Source of the DNA: Neoarius graeffei
Lineage: Eukaryota > Chordata > Actinopteri > Siluriformes > Ariidae
Length of the DNA stretch: 64,000 nt
Direction: 5' to 3'
NCBI RefSeq assembly: GCF_027579695.1
Contig: NC_083570.1
Coordinates: 5,301,001 to 5,365,000, forward strand
In this document: positions 21,307-31,140 of the stretch, piece after piece
How the letters are laid out: each line of letters begins with the position of its first letter
Numbering within the stretch: the first letter of the stretch is position 1
Program-made: the position numbers and the translations under genes
The notes under the pieces: model-generated
Seen by the model: the letters and a program-made list of their open reading frames with translations, nothing else
The model's database searches: none
Told to the model about the DNA's origin: nothing

Positions 21307-22508
21307 TGGGTTGCCACCATTCAGAAATGAAAATAAGGGACGCCTACCACGGCTCCTTGGGGCCATGACCACCACGGGCATGACTCCCATGGGGTGGGGT
21401 GCCCGCAGCAGTGGTATGTTTTATTTTGTAGGTGTTTTTAGTAAAGGGGTGATCAAGAAAGCAATTACTATCTACAGTATCTATCTATCTTACTCCTTGC
21501 TGCACTGAGTAACTCTTTGTCTTTCACGTGGTGGAGTCCCGGGTGCAGCAGACATTTTTAAAAGGCCCGGGTTTTTTGAGCAGCGCCGGTGTGTGTTGTC
21601 TGTCTCTAGGCAACCGTGACAGTGCCACACGCAGTGACGCAGGCAGCCAGGCACAGAGCGTGACACAGAGTGGAGGGGTTTGTGTCCTGGGTAGATCCTG
21701 CAACGGAGTATTTCCTGTTTTATTTTGTTCATTATTGTTAGATTTAGTGTTGATATGTGTGAGACAGACGTGTATTGGACATTTATAAAAATACAGAACA
21801 AATCGCGTCCCGTATCGGTTCAATACGAGACACAAGATTTAATTGCCAAATAAAGGACGATTCCGTATTTTAAGGGACGGGTGGCAACCCTACACACACC
21901 ACATAAATATATTGTGTGAAGTAAACCCAACATGTTCACATTGTTGCTTGTTTTTCTCTTTTATTTTAGATTTCTGTTATCTGACTCTGGATCCCAACAC
22001 GGTACATCATCTCTTCATTCTGTCTGAGAAGAATAGAGCGGTGAGATGGAGTGAGAGAGAGCAGCGTTACTCTGATCATCCAGAGAGATTTGATTACTGG
22101 CCTCAGGTGTTGTGTAAGGAGAGTGTGTGTGGACGCTGTTACTGGGAGGTGGAGTGGAGCGGTGCTGGTGGTGTGTCCATATCAGTCTCATATAAAGACA
22201 TCAGCAGGAAAGGATGGGATTATGAGTGTGAGTTTGGACGCAAAAATCAGTCCTGGACTCTGTACTGTGATTCTTCTTCTTCTCTCTCTTTCTGGCACAA
22301 CAACAGTATGACTGATCTCAGCGTTCCATCAGCCTCCAGAATAGGAGTGTATGTGGATCACAGTGCAGGAACTCTGTCCTTCTACAGCGTCTCTGACACG
22401 ATGAAGCTCCTCCACAGAGTCCACACCACATTCACTCAGACTCTATACGCTGGGTTCTGGCTCTACTGGTCTCCTGGTTCTACAATGAGATTGTGTGATC
22501 CAGAATAA
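16730..22508 (+). CDS. ftr: finTRIM A: RING, B-box, coiled-coil, B30.2 E3 ligase-type protein
   Basis: Six coding exons join in frame to 559 codons: 16730-17332, 20212-20307, 20494-20727, 20860-21007, 21206-21265, 21970-22508, all with GT/AG borders (intron phases 0,0,0,1,1). The RING is C3HC4 (C18, C21, C33, H35, C38, C41, C57, C60). B-boxes follow ([27 protein letters not shown] with C and H ligands), then a coiled coil over residues 200-320 and PRY-SPRY from about 380 ([37 protein letters not shown]). FinTRIMs are fish-specific relatives of TRIM25, often virus-induced, acting as ubiquitin ligases with B30.2 as ligand-binding surface. The start is the first ATG after the 16725 acceptor. Role inferred from family. 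Confidence 0.95.
17520..17710. mobile_element. Remnant of a 'gggtttcc'-ended element in finTRIM A intron 1
   Basis: 'ctggttcggggtgggtttcc' followed by 'gataacgttgccctttaga' corresponds to the complement of 43960-44092 in finTRIM B intron 1. The insertion therefore predates the A/B split or was copied by gene conversion. In B a full-length version with a mirrored 'gggctgggtttccc' end is present (42957-44092). Confidence 0.6.
17711..18160. other. Intron 1 of finTRIM A, nothing recognised
   Basis: Unique-looking intronic sequence with short T- and A-runs. No open frame of interest on either strand. Confidence 0.4.
18161..18302. mobile_element. Short palindromic MITE
   Basis: The ends 'atttaccagc' and 'gctggtaaat' mirror each other, and the interior is an imperfect palindrome centred near 18231 ('gtgaaatactgtgacctcgg' pairs with 'cctcggtcacggtatttcac'). 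The RNA would fold into a long hairpin. Non-coding. Confidence 0.75.
18309..18540 (-). mobile_element. Rex1-like LINE 3' end fragment
   Basis: 'agattagataaaactttattgatccc' continuing into 'gggttccctcagggaaatta' is the reverse complement of the 3' end that fish Rex1-type LINEs carry (family recalled, not searched). Only the tail remains, as expected of 5'-truncated insertions. Confidence 0.65.
18836..18890. repeat. (AT)n microsatellite
   Basis: 55 bases of uninterrupted AT, directly left of the Tc1 element; similar shorter AT runs continue on its right (19977-20012). Tc1 elements target TA, so this run was probably the insertion site. Confidence 0.97.
18893..19974 (-). mobile_element. Tc1-like transposon, internally deleted, with transposase C-terminus
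   Basis: Terminal repeats begin cagtggtgcttgaaagtttg on both ends and extend some 200 bases with imperfect matching. The complement of about 19480-19110 encodes the C-terminal half of a Tc1 transposase: [11 protein letters not shown] (second catalytic Asp), [16 protein letters not shown] (third catalytic residue, Glu) and the ARC-type end. A stop follows LWKDLK, and the N-terminal DNA-binding half with the first Asp is missing. A dead copy in finTRIM A intron 1. Confidence 0.92.
20415..20485. repeat. (TG)n microsatellite in finTRIM A intron 2
   Basis: About 35 TG units just upstream of exon 3. The equivalent intron of finTRIM B has a shorter run (42532-42579, AC on the plus strand), so the microsatellite is shared between paralogues and varies in length. 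Confidence 0.97.
21278..21305. repeat. (CA)n microsatellite in finTRIM A intron 5
   Basis: Run of CA starting 12 bases after the exon 5 donor. A short GT run occurs at the matching place in finTRIM B (41697-41714). A MITE inserted within this run in A. Confidence 0.9.
21308..21891. mobile_element. hAT-like MITE in finTRIM A intron 5
   Basis: Ends read tgggttgccacc and ggtggcaaccct in inverted orientation, with 'aagggacg' just inside both. It lies inside a CA repeat, so the target duplication cannot be read. No transposase; several chance open frames. Absent from finTRIM B and C. Confidence 0.7.
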
Positions 22509-22509
22509 A
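22504..22509 (+). terminator. Poly(A) signal AATAAA overlapping the finTRIM A stop codon
   Basis: The last codons read CCA GAA TAA A, so a canonical AATAAA contains the stop codon. A GU-rich stretch (gtgtgtcgtgttttctgt) follows at 22511-22528. The arrangement is identical in finTRIM B (37005-37010) and C (62973-62978). If used, the 3' untranslated region would be only some 10-25 bases. Confidence 0.6.
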
Positions 22510-22837
22510 AGTGTGTCGTGTTTTCTGTAAAATTCCTGCACGTTGCCACGTTGTTGCTCAGTCGTCTGTTTCACTAGAACACAATCCAGCTGCACAAAAA
22601 CACTCATTTTAATATTTAAATTAAAACGGATGAATAATTTAAAATAATTAAAAAGGAAATGTAAAAAATTAACTGTCAGACAAGAAACTCGTCAAATTTA
22701 AAAAGAAAATGATCTCATTACCTTCGCATTATAAAGTTGTGTTTGTTTCATATTAAGCAGCGTCTCATTAAATAACTAATAAACAGTAATAAAGCCAGAA
22801 CAGAACAACATTTTAAACCTGTTCAGGTCACACTATA
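22510..22837. repeat. 3' flank shared by finTRIM A, B and C
   Basis: This segment is the reverse complement of about 62640-62972 downstream of finTRIM C and, in part, of 36764-37004 downstream of B. It includes 'cacaaaaacactcattttaa' and 'gtttgtttcatattaagcag'. Homology in A ends at 22837 exactly where a retroviral LTR begins; C shows the uninterrupted continuation ('cactatataaaaataaaac'). Confidence 0.85.
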
Positions 22838-23583
22838 TGTTAGGGTTCTCCCAGTCAGAACGGTCAACTTACTTCTCGAGACCAATGCCCTCGTGCCACC
22901 CAGACGTCTGGGGGTTAGTCGCAAAGAAAGACAGGAACCCCAATGTAGTTCCCATCTTTATTCGCAAGTTCCCCATTAGACAAGAATACAGAGGGTTATT
23001 ATATATGAGTGTTATCTGTGTGTAAATGACATCACTGTTTGATATCTATGTGTGTGCATGAAACCTTCACTCATAAGCAAAATAATATTTCAGCAATTTC
23101 ATTTACGCCAAAGCGCGCGAGATGTTTTTACGACAATGTTTTAAACAAAGACTATGTTTGGTCTAACAAAGAAGTGTTCTTCTCCACTGGACGAAGGTCA
23201 GGCTACACAGGAACAGTTTAAAATCACTACCATAGTATACGCAATAGTCCAAAATAATAAAGGATCTTAAAAAGCTCTAAAATATTAAAATCATAAAGTC
23301 TTAACACTTTGTGCAGCAATAAGGCTAATATAGATCTATAAAATTATAAATCTATAAAACTAACATGAATCACTTAATGCAGCTTTAAATCTAACATTAA
23401 ATCTAACATACACGTTGGATATGCAGCTGTGGGTGTGTGTGGGTGTGTCTGACATCATTGCAGACCTTGATGCCATCCAGACACATCTCTGATCAATAAT
23501 ACACATTTCATATCAAAATAAGCAGAATGTTCTGAAAGGGATTTTTAAACAATGTCTAGCTGAGACAGAAGGTCATTTTAACA
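22838..23583 (-). repeat. 3' LTR of the retrovirus fossil
   Basis: Begins and ends with the inverted pair TGTTA...TAACA. It matches 29959 onward and, in the opposite orientation, a solo LTR at about 56230-57053. It starts 329 bases after the finTRIM A stop codon. Confidence 0.85.
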
Positions 23584-24931
23584 ATCCCCCCCTTTGATAA
23601 TAGTATCACTATTATCACTAGGATCATGTATGATCATTATCACCCCATGATCATATATGTGATTACATCGAGAATTAGGATTAGATGTATGCTTGAGTTA
23701 ATCTTTGCTCTTCTTGACGTGTATTGGTGCTCAGAGGGCGGGCATGCCCGATCAGCCCTTGTCCCACCTCACCGGAGCTTAGAGAAACTCGAAACCTCTT
23801 AATTTGTCCCAAATACACGCTACTTCCTTCAGGGTAATTTGTTCTAAAACAGTGAGGGAAAATTAAATTAGAAGGCATATCGACCTATAGTGAGAACAGA
23901 GTCCTGTAAGAATACAGAGCTTCAGAGCATAGAGACGTGTAATAATAGTAGAAAACTGCATCAGATGACAGACATAACAACTTTCATTCGTGTGGTGTGT
24001 GCTCGTGCAGTCCAGTTAGCAAATTGCCAGAAGATGTTGTCTCGAAGTCCAGCTCGAGCGGGTAACCCTGCTCCGAGTGATCACGAAACTCGTGATGAGG
24101 ACTGTCATGGTTGTAGTGAGGATGATTGGTCCCAAACGGAGCGCGAGATCTCTTCCCCTCTTTGTTCACAACGCCCTGCAGGCAGCAACCCAAGGATTCT
24201 CAGTCGGCCAGAGGGCTGCACACAGATCACGTCAAATCTGTGTAGAGCTCAGAAAGAGAGAGAGAGAGAAAACAGAGACTGGATAGGGACACAGAGAAAA
24301 CGTTAGTAGCAAATTTGTCATTGTAACACAACTTCGTTATGGAGCCTTCTTCGATCGCGTGGCATGGATCCACTGTGGAAAAAGATCAGTTAAAACAGCA
24401 GTAAAAGTAATGGCGACTATTTCTGCAGGCCCACTATATTTAGGTTCTCCCAATTGTCCAAATTGTTTTAAAAGTCACACCAGCACCTTGTCTCCCACGT
24501 GAAAGAGGTGGGTGTGTGGGTGCTGATGGTGGAAATGGTATTGTACTATTGACCTTAGTACAAATTTTATGCAACTTATCTATAAGGGCTGCAGAATACT
24601 CATCCATATGTGTTTTCAAATCAGAGGTACCCGGAGCCGGAGTTCCCTTCTTCCAGGGGAGAGGAAAAGGTCTTCCAAAATAATTTCTTGGTGTCATACG
24701 AATTTCAGCCAGAGTGGCTGGCAATAAGTCTACCCAATTTTTTGAACCTTTCATTCAGGTTTCATTCATTCAGAATTTTTTTTGTCTTTCAATGTTCGAT
24801 TAGTACGTTCTCGATACCAGAAGATTGAGGGTGGTACGGAATGTGAAAACACCAGCTTAGTGAGAGATACTTACAAAGGTTTTGTGTGACTTTTGAGGTG
24901 AAAGGGGTACCTTTATCTGAGTCTATGGCGT

Positions 24932-25082
24932 CTAATAATTATTAATTATTGATTTCTTATTATTTTATTGTTGTTATTTTATTGTTCTGCTTTTATTGTT
25001 TGTTTTACTGTTCAGTGTACTTGGGTACCTTGAAAGGCACTTATAAATAAAATGTATTATTATTATTATTATTATTATTATA
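24932..25082 (+). mobile_element. L2-type LINE 3' tail
   Basis: 'cagtgtacttgggtaccttg' followed by 'aaaggcacttataaataaaatg' and a TTA-repeat tail (25054-25081) is the conserved 3' end of an L2-like LINE. A short 5'-truncated insertion within the retrovirus fossil's interior. Confidence 0.65.
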
Positions 25083-25724
25083 ACTAAGTATTATTTCTTT
25101 TGCCAGAATACGAGTAACTACCTTCATGTTCTCTCGAGAACAGGGAAAAACTTCTACCCATTTAGAGAATTTGTCCACAATCAAGATGACAAAAATCAAA
25201 TGAGAAAGGAAGAGCGTACGCCTCATGCACAATATCAGGCAGTGAACACACAGAGTAACCACAGAGGTATTATAAATATTATAAATTATAAATATTATAC
25301 ACCGTCTGAGGGTTTAGAACAAGAACCATCAACAAAGAGTACTTCCCCCATCCCTAGAGGGCTGGAGGAGAGATCAGACCTGATACGAGTACAATATCAA
25401 TGTCATCCCAAGTGTCATCCCGAGAGTTAAGGAGGCGTGCGAGAGCGTGACTTACATTATCAAAAGAAGATGTGACACGAATTTCGAGATTGTTAGTAGA
25501 ACAGATATATGTTAATTTAATAATAATAAACAGTCATATGTTAATTTAATTATCAATTAAATTACTGATAAATTAATTTAATGGGTCTGTACATTTTGCA
25601 ACACCTGTTTAACTTGATGTGACAAGTGCAAGATCAATGGGTGAGACAAAACCAATTTTTCCGCATCTAAAACTATCAGAGCACATGCAGAGACAGCCCC
25701 TAGACACGCAGGTAAGCCTTGAGC

Positions 25725-26934
25725 TAGAGGTCTGCGCGGGTCGGATTTTTCAGTCCTGCTCCCGCCCGCATTGTGCAGTCCCACTCCCGCCCGCAAAGAA
25801 TTATGATTTTCAGTCCCACTCCCGCCCGCGCCTGCCATATTTTGTCCCGCTCCCGCCCGCAAATCCTGCATGATGCAGACGTTCGCGTTATTTCTCAGGA
25901 AAGTTCTTGTCTTGACACAGCGTGATGGTGCCCCGCCCCCTACTTTGAGCGGATTTGAGCATAAATATCTACAGCTCACGTTCACGTTTGTTATTATTTA
26001 CCTTGTTTCTGAATTCAGCATGTGGTGTCTCTAATAATAATAATAATAAGTGCTGTCAAGCAATTAAAATATTTAATCGCGAATCACACATTTTTATCAC
26101 ATGAGAAACCATTGTAATTCTCTGATCAGCATAAAAAAGTGAATGGGCTTGCTTTGTACCAATAGTGTTTTTTTTTTTATTGCAAAGCAGAGCTAGTAAG
26201 AGAAGTGAACTGATTTACTGCTTGCGTTAGTCTACAACTCTAATCAGAGAGACAGGTTACACAGCGACGGTAGGCTTGACTCAATGCTATCCCAGAAATC
26301 CTTCCTGTAATATGCAAATTTGGCTGTCCAATCAGAGGCGGCCAAATTTGCATATTACAGGAAGGATTTCTGGGATAGCATTGAGTCAAGCCTACCGTCA
26401 CTGTGTAATCTGTCTCTCTGATTAGAGTTGTAGACTAACGCAAGCAGTAAATCACTTCACTCATGGTTCTCTTGCTAGCTGGGTGTGAACTGCGAGTCAT
26501 TAGGGTGATCAATGGCAAATTTAAGATGCTATTCCACACTCAATCTGGCAATCTGACTCTCTCTGCAAATTTAGGCATCTTAAAATGTTTTTGTTAATGC
26601 CAAATAAAATATCTGGCCCAAATTATATATGATAGACATAAATTAATAATTTATAAATTTTATTTCAAACACGTTTTTAGTTCGCGGGACTGCAGCTTAT
26701 CACCAATCCCGCCCGCGCCCATGCCACATATGTGCACTCCCGCTCCTGCCCGCGTGCGCATATGTGCACTCCCGCTCCCGCGTGCATATGTGCACTCCCG
26801 CTCCCACCCGCGCGCGCGCATATGTGCACTTCCAGTCCCGCCCACAATGACCTTTCAAAATTTGTCCCGCGCCGCACTGCTTTGCGGCGGGTCCCGCGAG
26901 TCCCGCGGGACTCCCGCGGGAGTGCAGGGTTCTA
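25725..26934. mobile_element. GC-rich-ended hAT element with perfect 8-bp target duplication
   Basis: Ends are tagaggtctgc and gcagggttcta (inverted), flanked by identical ccttgagc at 25717-25724 and 26935-26942. Both sub-terminal regions carry repeated 'cccgctcccgcccgc' motifs, probably transposase-binding arrays. No transposase frame. A long foldback (26204-26461) occupies its centre. It inserted into the retrovirus fossil, so it is younger than that. Confidence 0.9.
26204..26461. repeat. Long near-perfect foldback, 121-base arms
   Basis: 26204-26324 pairs with 26341-26461 with only a few mismatches and no net indel, leaving a 16-base loop (tgtccaatcagaggcg). Inner arms contain 'atgcaaat', an octamer-like motif, and the loop contains CCAAT. 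No coding potential. Probably a nested foldback MITE. Confidence 0.92.
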
Positions 26935-27882
26935 CCTTGAGCAACAGTGTCTAATGTTTTGGATAAAAACACACAATGATGCATTCCCCCCCCCCATGCT
27001 CCCGGGCCAACAGCTGTGCCATGGTGTTCACAGGCATAGAGGTGGAAGGGCTTGAAGTGATCAGGTAACCCCAGGGGCGGAACAAAGAGTGCTTTTGAGG
27101 GAGTGATAAGCGACCACCATAGCGTCAGTCCAGGTCAAAGGATGTTGCAGTGGATCGTGATGAGAGATTGCAGAACGGAGAAGCTTGTCATATAAAGAGC
27201 AGTCAGGGATCCATTGTCTGCAGTAATTGATAAGACCCAGAAAAGACATCAGTGCATGTTTAGTTGCAGGGCGTTTTGGCATTTTGTGTCTAGAATGACA
27301 GCCTTGAGAAAGTTCAAAACTTCAAATACTTAAGTGTCCATGCAATATTGCAGCTTGGTTCTGGAAACCTTAAAGCCCTTGTGCGCCAGATGTTGGAGCA
27401 GGCGCAAGTGTCAGTGTCTTGGCAGATTTCTGGTGACTCAGCAGATACCAGAACACACAGACCACAGAGTCCTGAGGGAGGGAGAGGTCACAGAGTGCGT
27501 TATGAATTTGAATTACAGCTGAAAAAACAGCAGGAGAGTCAAATGAAACCTTGACGTGTCTATAAGTGTGCTCGTGTATTTGGGGGGTACGGGAGTAGGG
27601 GGCCAGATGAAGTCCACTTTTGGGGAAAAAAGATCCCCCCCCTCCACAATGCTGGCTATACGGGCCTGAGAGATTACTTATATTAAATCTATTATTATGT
27701 GAGAAAGTGCCAAAAATAATGAGTTTCTCTGCTCATTGCAGATATCTATGGCTGTCCTTGTCTGCTGTTCTTGCATGGACGGTTGTTTGTTTATATTATA
27801 GCTCTCTGTAACGAGTTCAGTCTGGGAGCCCTTATCTCCCAGAAAGAGACAGAGACTGTAGAGACGGAACAATTATCCAAAA

Positions 27883-27913
27883 GCGGCTAGAGATAATGAG
27901 ATGAGATGAGATT
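27883..27913 (+). mobile_element. SINE 3' tail stub
   Basis: 'cggctagagataatgagatg' plus 'agatgag' equals the 3' end of the SINE family seen at 5522-5897. Only the tail is present. Confidence 0.7.
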
Positions 27914-28244
27914 ATATTTATAATAGGACGACAATTATTCAAAAAAAATGTCAAAAATGAAGTAAAGAGCGGGTTAGCTCGCTGTTGAACTAATTGCATG
28001 TTTCCCAGACACGTCTCGCTAAAACGCGTCAGAAACAGGAGTATATAGGATATTTAAAGGTTAGAATTTTCAGCATGACCGTTACATATGATTAATAAAA
28101 ATACCACTACACGATCAGTTTTAAAATGTTTTAGATAAACATTCGGTTAAACATTAAACTTTTCGGCATTTCCATTCACAAGTAGGGTAAATATATTTGA
28201 TGCCTTTTATTACACTTTTTCCATATCTGTTCTATTCTAGGTGA

Positions 28245-28437
28245 TGAACAGATGAGGCGTGTTGAATAAACTTGTGTTTTATTACACGTTACACTGGACA
28301 GCGGCGTGTCCAGCCATACAAAACACTTCCTGCTTCTCTCCCATCTAGTGCGCATGCCTAGCTCACAAGCATTATGGGAACTGGAGTTCTAATGCTATTA
28401 ACACATATCACAATTTTGCCGTCACATACTTCTGTCT
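28245..28437 (-). repeat. Possible solo LTR or other retroelement end
   Basis: On the complement it starts TGTGACGGCAAAATTG, holds 'aataaaacacaag' and ends near 'gttcatcacc'. The TG start and poly(A) signal suggest an LTR of another element nested in the retrovirus fossil. No partner copy in the window, so this is weak. Confidence 0.3.
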
Positions 28438-29596
28438 TAGTTTTAACTACTTCGTATTCATCATTTATAAGATCTAGACATGAAACTGCATTAATAGCTG
28501 CACTATTAATTATTAAAACACATTAATAATCTTGTAGACTGTTCAGAGATCACCTCGCGGACCACTCGTGACTTTCCAGTTACAAGTTTCGGACTATCGA
28601 CACACAATGAATATAAAATAAAATACAGATGATCTACTCACCAAACGCTGAAACTAACTGATTAAGAAACAACCATTCTATGTTAAGGGAAGAGGATCTC
28701 TTCTCTCCTTCCTGAACAGTGATGAGATTCACAAACGATTCGGATCTTTTTCGAGACGAAACATAAAAATGACTCGATCGAGCGAATCGATACAGACGCA
28801 TGGACTGCATTCGTTTGAGTTCATGCACACGTAATGGTTTGAGGAAAGTTCATACTTTAATTTCATGCAGCATGAAAGTGTGATTATTGTTTACAATTTG
28901 AAAACAGGAATACAAATAAGGTTTCCGTAGTTTCTGAGTCAAGAATCAAGTAAATTGATTCACACGCATGCGAGTTTGTTCTAAAGAATCGATTCAGTGA
29001 AGCTTTCGTTGAGATCATAATGAATATACAGAATGTCCGTATTTTATACGGATTCTTAAAAAAAAAAACTTCAATATTTATTTAGATTTATAATAAATTC
29101 CCACGATGATAAAAAAGCGCATAACATTTACACTTTGTGTTTTTTTTTTGTCAAACATTGAAGCTTTGTATTCATTCTTAAGGTTTATTGTTAAAAAGTA
29201 ACTGGGATATATCATTGTTAATTATCATTCAAATTTTAGGTAAATTATTTTAATTTGCATCTTCTAAAGATTTTATAAGGGAAATAAGGATTTTGGAAGT
29301 TGGTTATTGTTTTATTATTTTGGGGCATATCCAGTAATGCCATATATAAATGCTGAGACAATTAAAAAATAAAATATACATTACACAGCTCCTAAAGATT
29401 GCAAATACCTGAACAAGGATAAATCAAAACTGAGCTGGCCAAATTGTCTAGAATTTGTGTAGAATGCTAAACAACAGCGATTCATCCAATCCCGTGGGTT
29501 TTTCTCGGGGTCTGGGTACCTTAATACAATTTTCCCCCATGGTGGTACGAAGGAATCAGTCCCGAGATTAATTATTATGGGTTTATGGGTCACAAA

Positions 29597-29845
29597 GCGT
29601 GCTCTTCCCGTGACAGCTTATTCACGAGGATAACCAATCTTCCTGTGGCTCTTCCACGAGGATAACCAATCTTCCCGTGGCTCTTCCACGAGGATAACCA
29701 ATCTTCCCGTAAATCAATTATGAGGATAACAAAAAATCTTCCCGTAAACCAGTTACGAGGATAACAATCTTCCTGTGACAGCTCATTCCCGAGGATAACC
29801 AAACAATCTTCCCGTAAACCAGCTACGAGGATAACCAAACAAAAT
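29597..29845. repeat. Minisatellite of about 32-38 bases in the fossil leader
   Basis: Seven imperfect units share 'acgaggataacc' and 'aatcttcccgt', with spacer variation. They lie just inside the 5' LTR, in the untranslated leader of the retrovirus fossil. Unit lengths are irregular and spacers are related, unlike a CRISPR array. Confidence 0.85.
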
Positions 29846-29958
29846 AAACAACTGTTTTTTTTTCTCTGATACTACAAACCAGGCGGAAGTCCCCCCAACT
29901 AATCAATTAAAAGAGACCCCTTCCCTGATTGGAAGTATCCCCGTATGGGCCACCAAAT

Positions 29959-30835
29959 TGTTAGGGTTCTCCCAGTCAGAACGGTCAACTTCTCGATTCT
30001 CGAGACCAATGCCCTCGTGCCACCCAGACGTCTGGGGGTTAGTCACAAAGAAAGACAGGAACCCCACAAAGTAGTTCACATCTTTATTCGCAAGTTCCCC
30101 AATTAGACAAGAATACAGAGGGTTATTATATGTGGGTGTTATCTGATGAAATGACATCACTGTTTGATATCTGTCTGTGTGTGTGTGTGTCTGTGTGTGA
30201 ATGAAACCTTCAATCATAAGCAAAATAATATTTCAGCAATTCAGCAATTTCAACATTTACGCACGTCAAAGCGCGCGAGATGTTTTTACAATGATGTTTT
30301 AAACAAAGACGATGTTTATGTCTAGTCTAGCAAAGAAGTGCTAGACTAGCACTTCACTGGAGGAAGGTCACACAGTAACTTAACAGGAATAGTCTAAAAT
30401 AATAAAGGATCTTAAAAAGCTCTAAAATATTAAAATCATAAAGTCTTAACACTTTGCGCAGCAATAAGGCTAATACAAATCTATAAAACTATAAAACTAA
30501 CATGAATCACTTAATGCAACTTTAAATCTAACATTAAATCTAACATTCAATCATTTCAATTTCAAATTCAACACTGAAGAGACTGGTTAAATCTAACAAT
30601 CCTAAATCACAATCCTAGCTATAAAACTAACTTAAATCATGGCTTTAAATCTAACTTTTAATCCCAAATACACGTTGGATATGCAGCTGTGGGTGTGTGT
30701 GGGTGTGTCTGACATCATTGCAGACCTTGGCGCCGTCCAGACACATCTCTGATCAATAATACACGTTTCATATCAAAATAAGCAGAATGTTCTGAATGGA
30801 ATTTTTAAACAATGTCATGAGACAGAAGGTCATTT
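29959..30835 (-). repeat. 5' LTR of the retrovirus fossil
   Basis: Direct repeat of 22838-23583, longer owing to small insertions including a GT run near 30173-30198. The outer boundary is uncertain because homology with the solo LTR at 56230 continues for some bases past the point where the other LTR ends. Confidence 0.8.
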
Positions 30836-31140
30836 TAACTGAACAGAATAAATCCTTACAATTTTGTCACAAAATAAATTACTGCCTTCTTGGTCAAGAA
30901 TAAATCCTTACAATTATTTGTAAAAAAAGGAATAAAATCTTACAGAGTGTGTAGTTTTTGTTGAGTCATTATCAACTCTCTCGACTTGTGACACTAGCCT
31001 ACCAACAGTGATGGTTTACAGTGTACTTACTACTAGATTAGATACTACAAGGTAAGGATTGACTCACTGGTCAGAACAGTAAATGAAAGCTATATATGAA
31101 TGATATTGACTGACATGAATGTGTCCTTTTGTTAATTCAG
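30836..31140. other. Upstream intron of the SAMD3-like gene
   Basis: Contains two copies of 'aataaatccttacaatt'. It ends with an acceptor-like 'ttttgttaattcag' at 31140. No other feature; an upstream exon may have been separated by the retrovirus insertion. Confidence 0.4.

Larger units (their letters stand above)
22838..30835 (-). mobile_element. Endogenous retrovirus fossil (class I-like), broken
   Basis: Two direct LTRs (22838-23583 and 29959 to about 30835) bracket a minus-strand provirus. Next to the 3' LTR is a polypurine tract (complement of 23585-23595); next to the 5' LTR is a candidate primer-binding site (complement of about 29938-29956) resembling a tRNA-Pro-type site. Pol traces lie in the expected order: reverse transcriptase/connection (around 27061-27282), integrase core (around 25041-25262) and integrase C-terminus (around 24440-24754). 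Gag and env are not recognisable. The interior was hit by a hAT element, an L2 tail and other repeats. It is heavily broken, with many lesions. The LTRs differ by many substitutions and indels, so the insertion is not recent. Confidence 0.85.

Noticed and set aside
23890-24306. 138-codon plus-strand frame inside the retrovirus fossil
   Set aside because: No recognisable domain, opposite to the fossil's coding strand; likely chance.
26660-27055. Overlapping open frames on both strands in GC-rich DNA
   Set aside because: The frames arise from low-stop GC-rich repeated motifs of the hAT terminus, and their proteins are repetitive artefacts (SAHMRARG-type).
29597-29845. Regularly spaced repeats resembling a CRISPR array
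   Set aside because: Units are imperfect, spacing varies, spacers are related to each other, and the locus is a retroviral leader in a vertebrate genome. It is a minisatellite.
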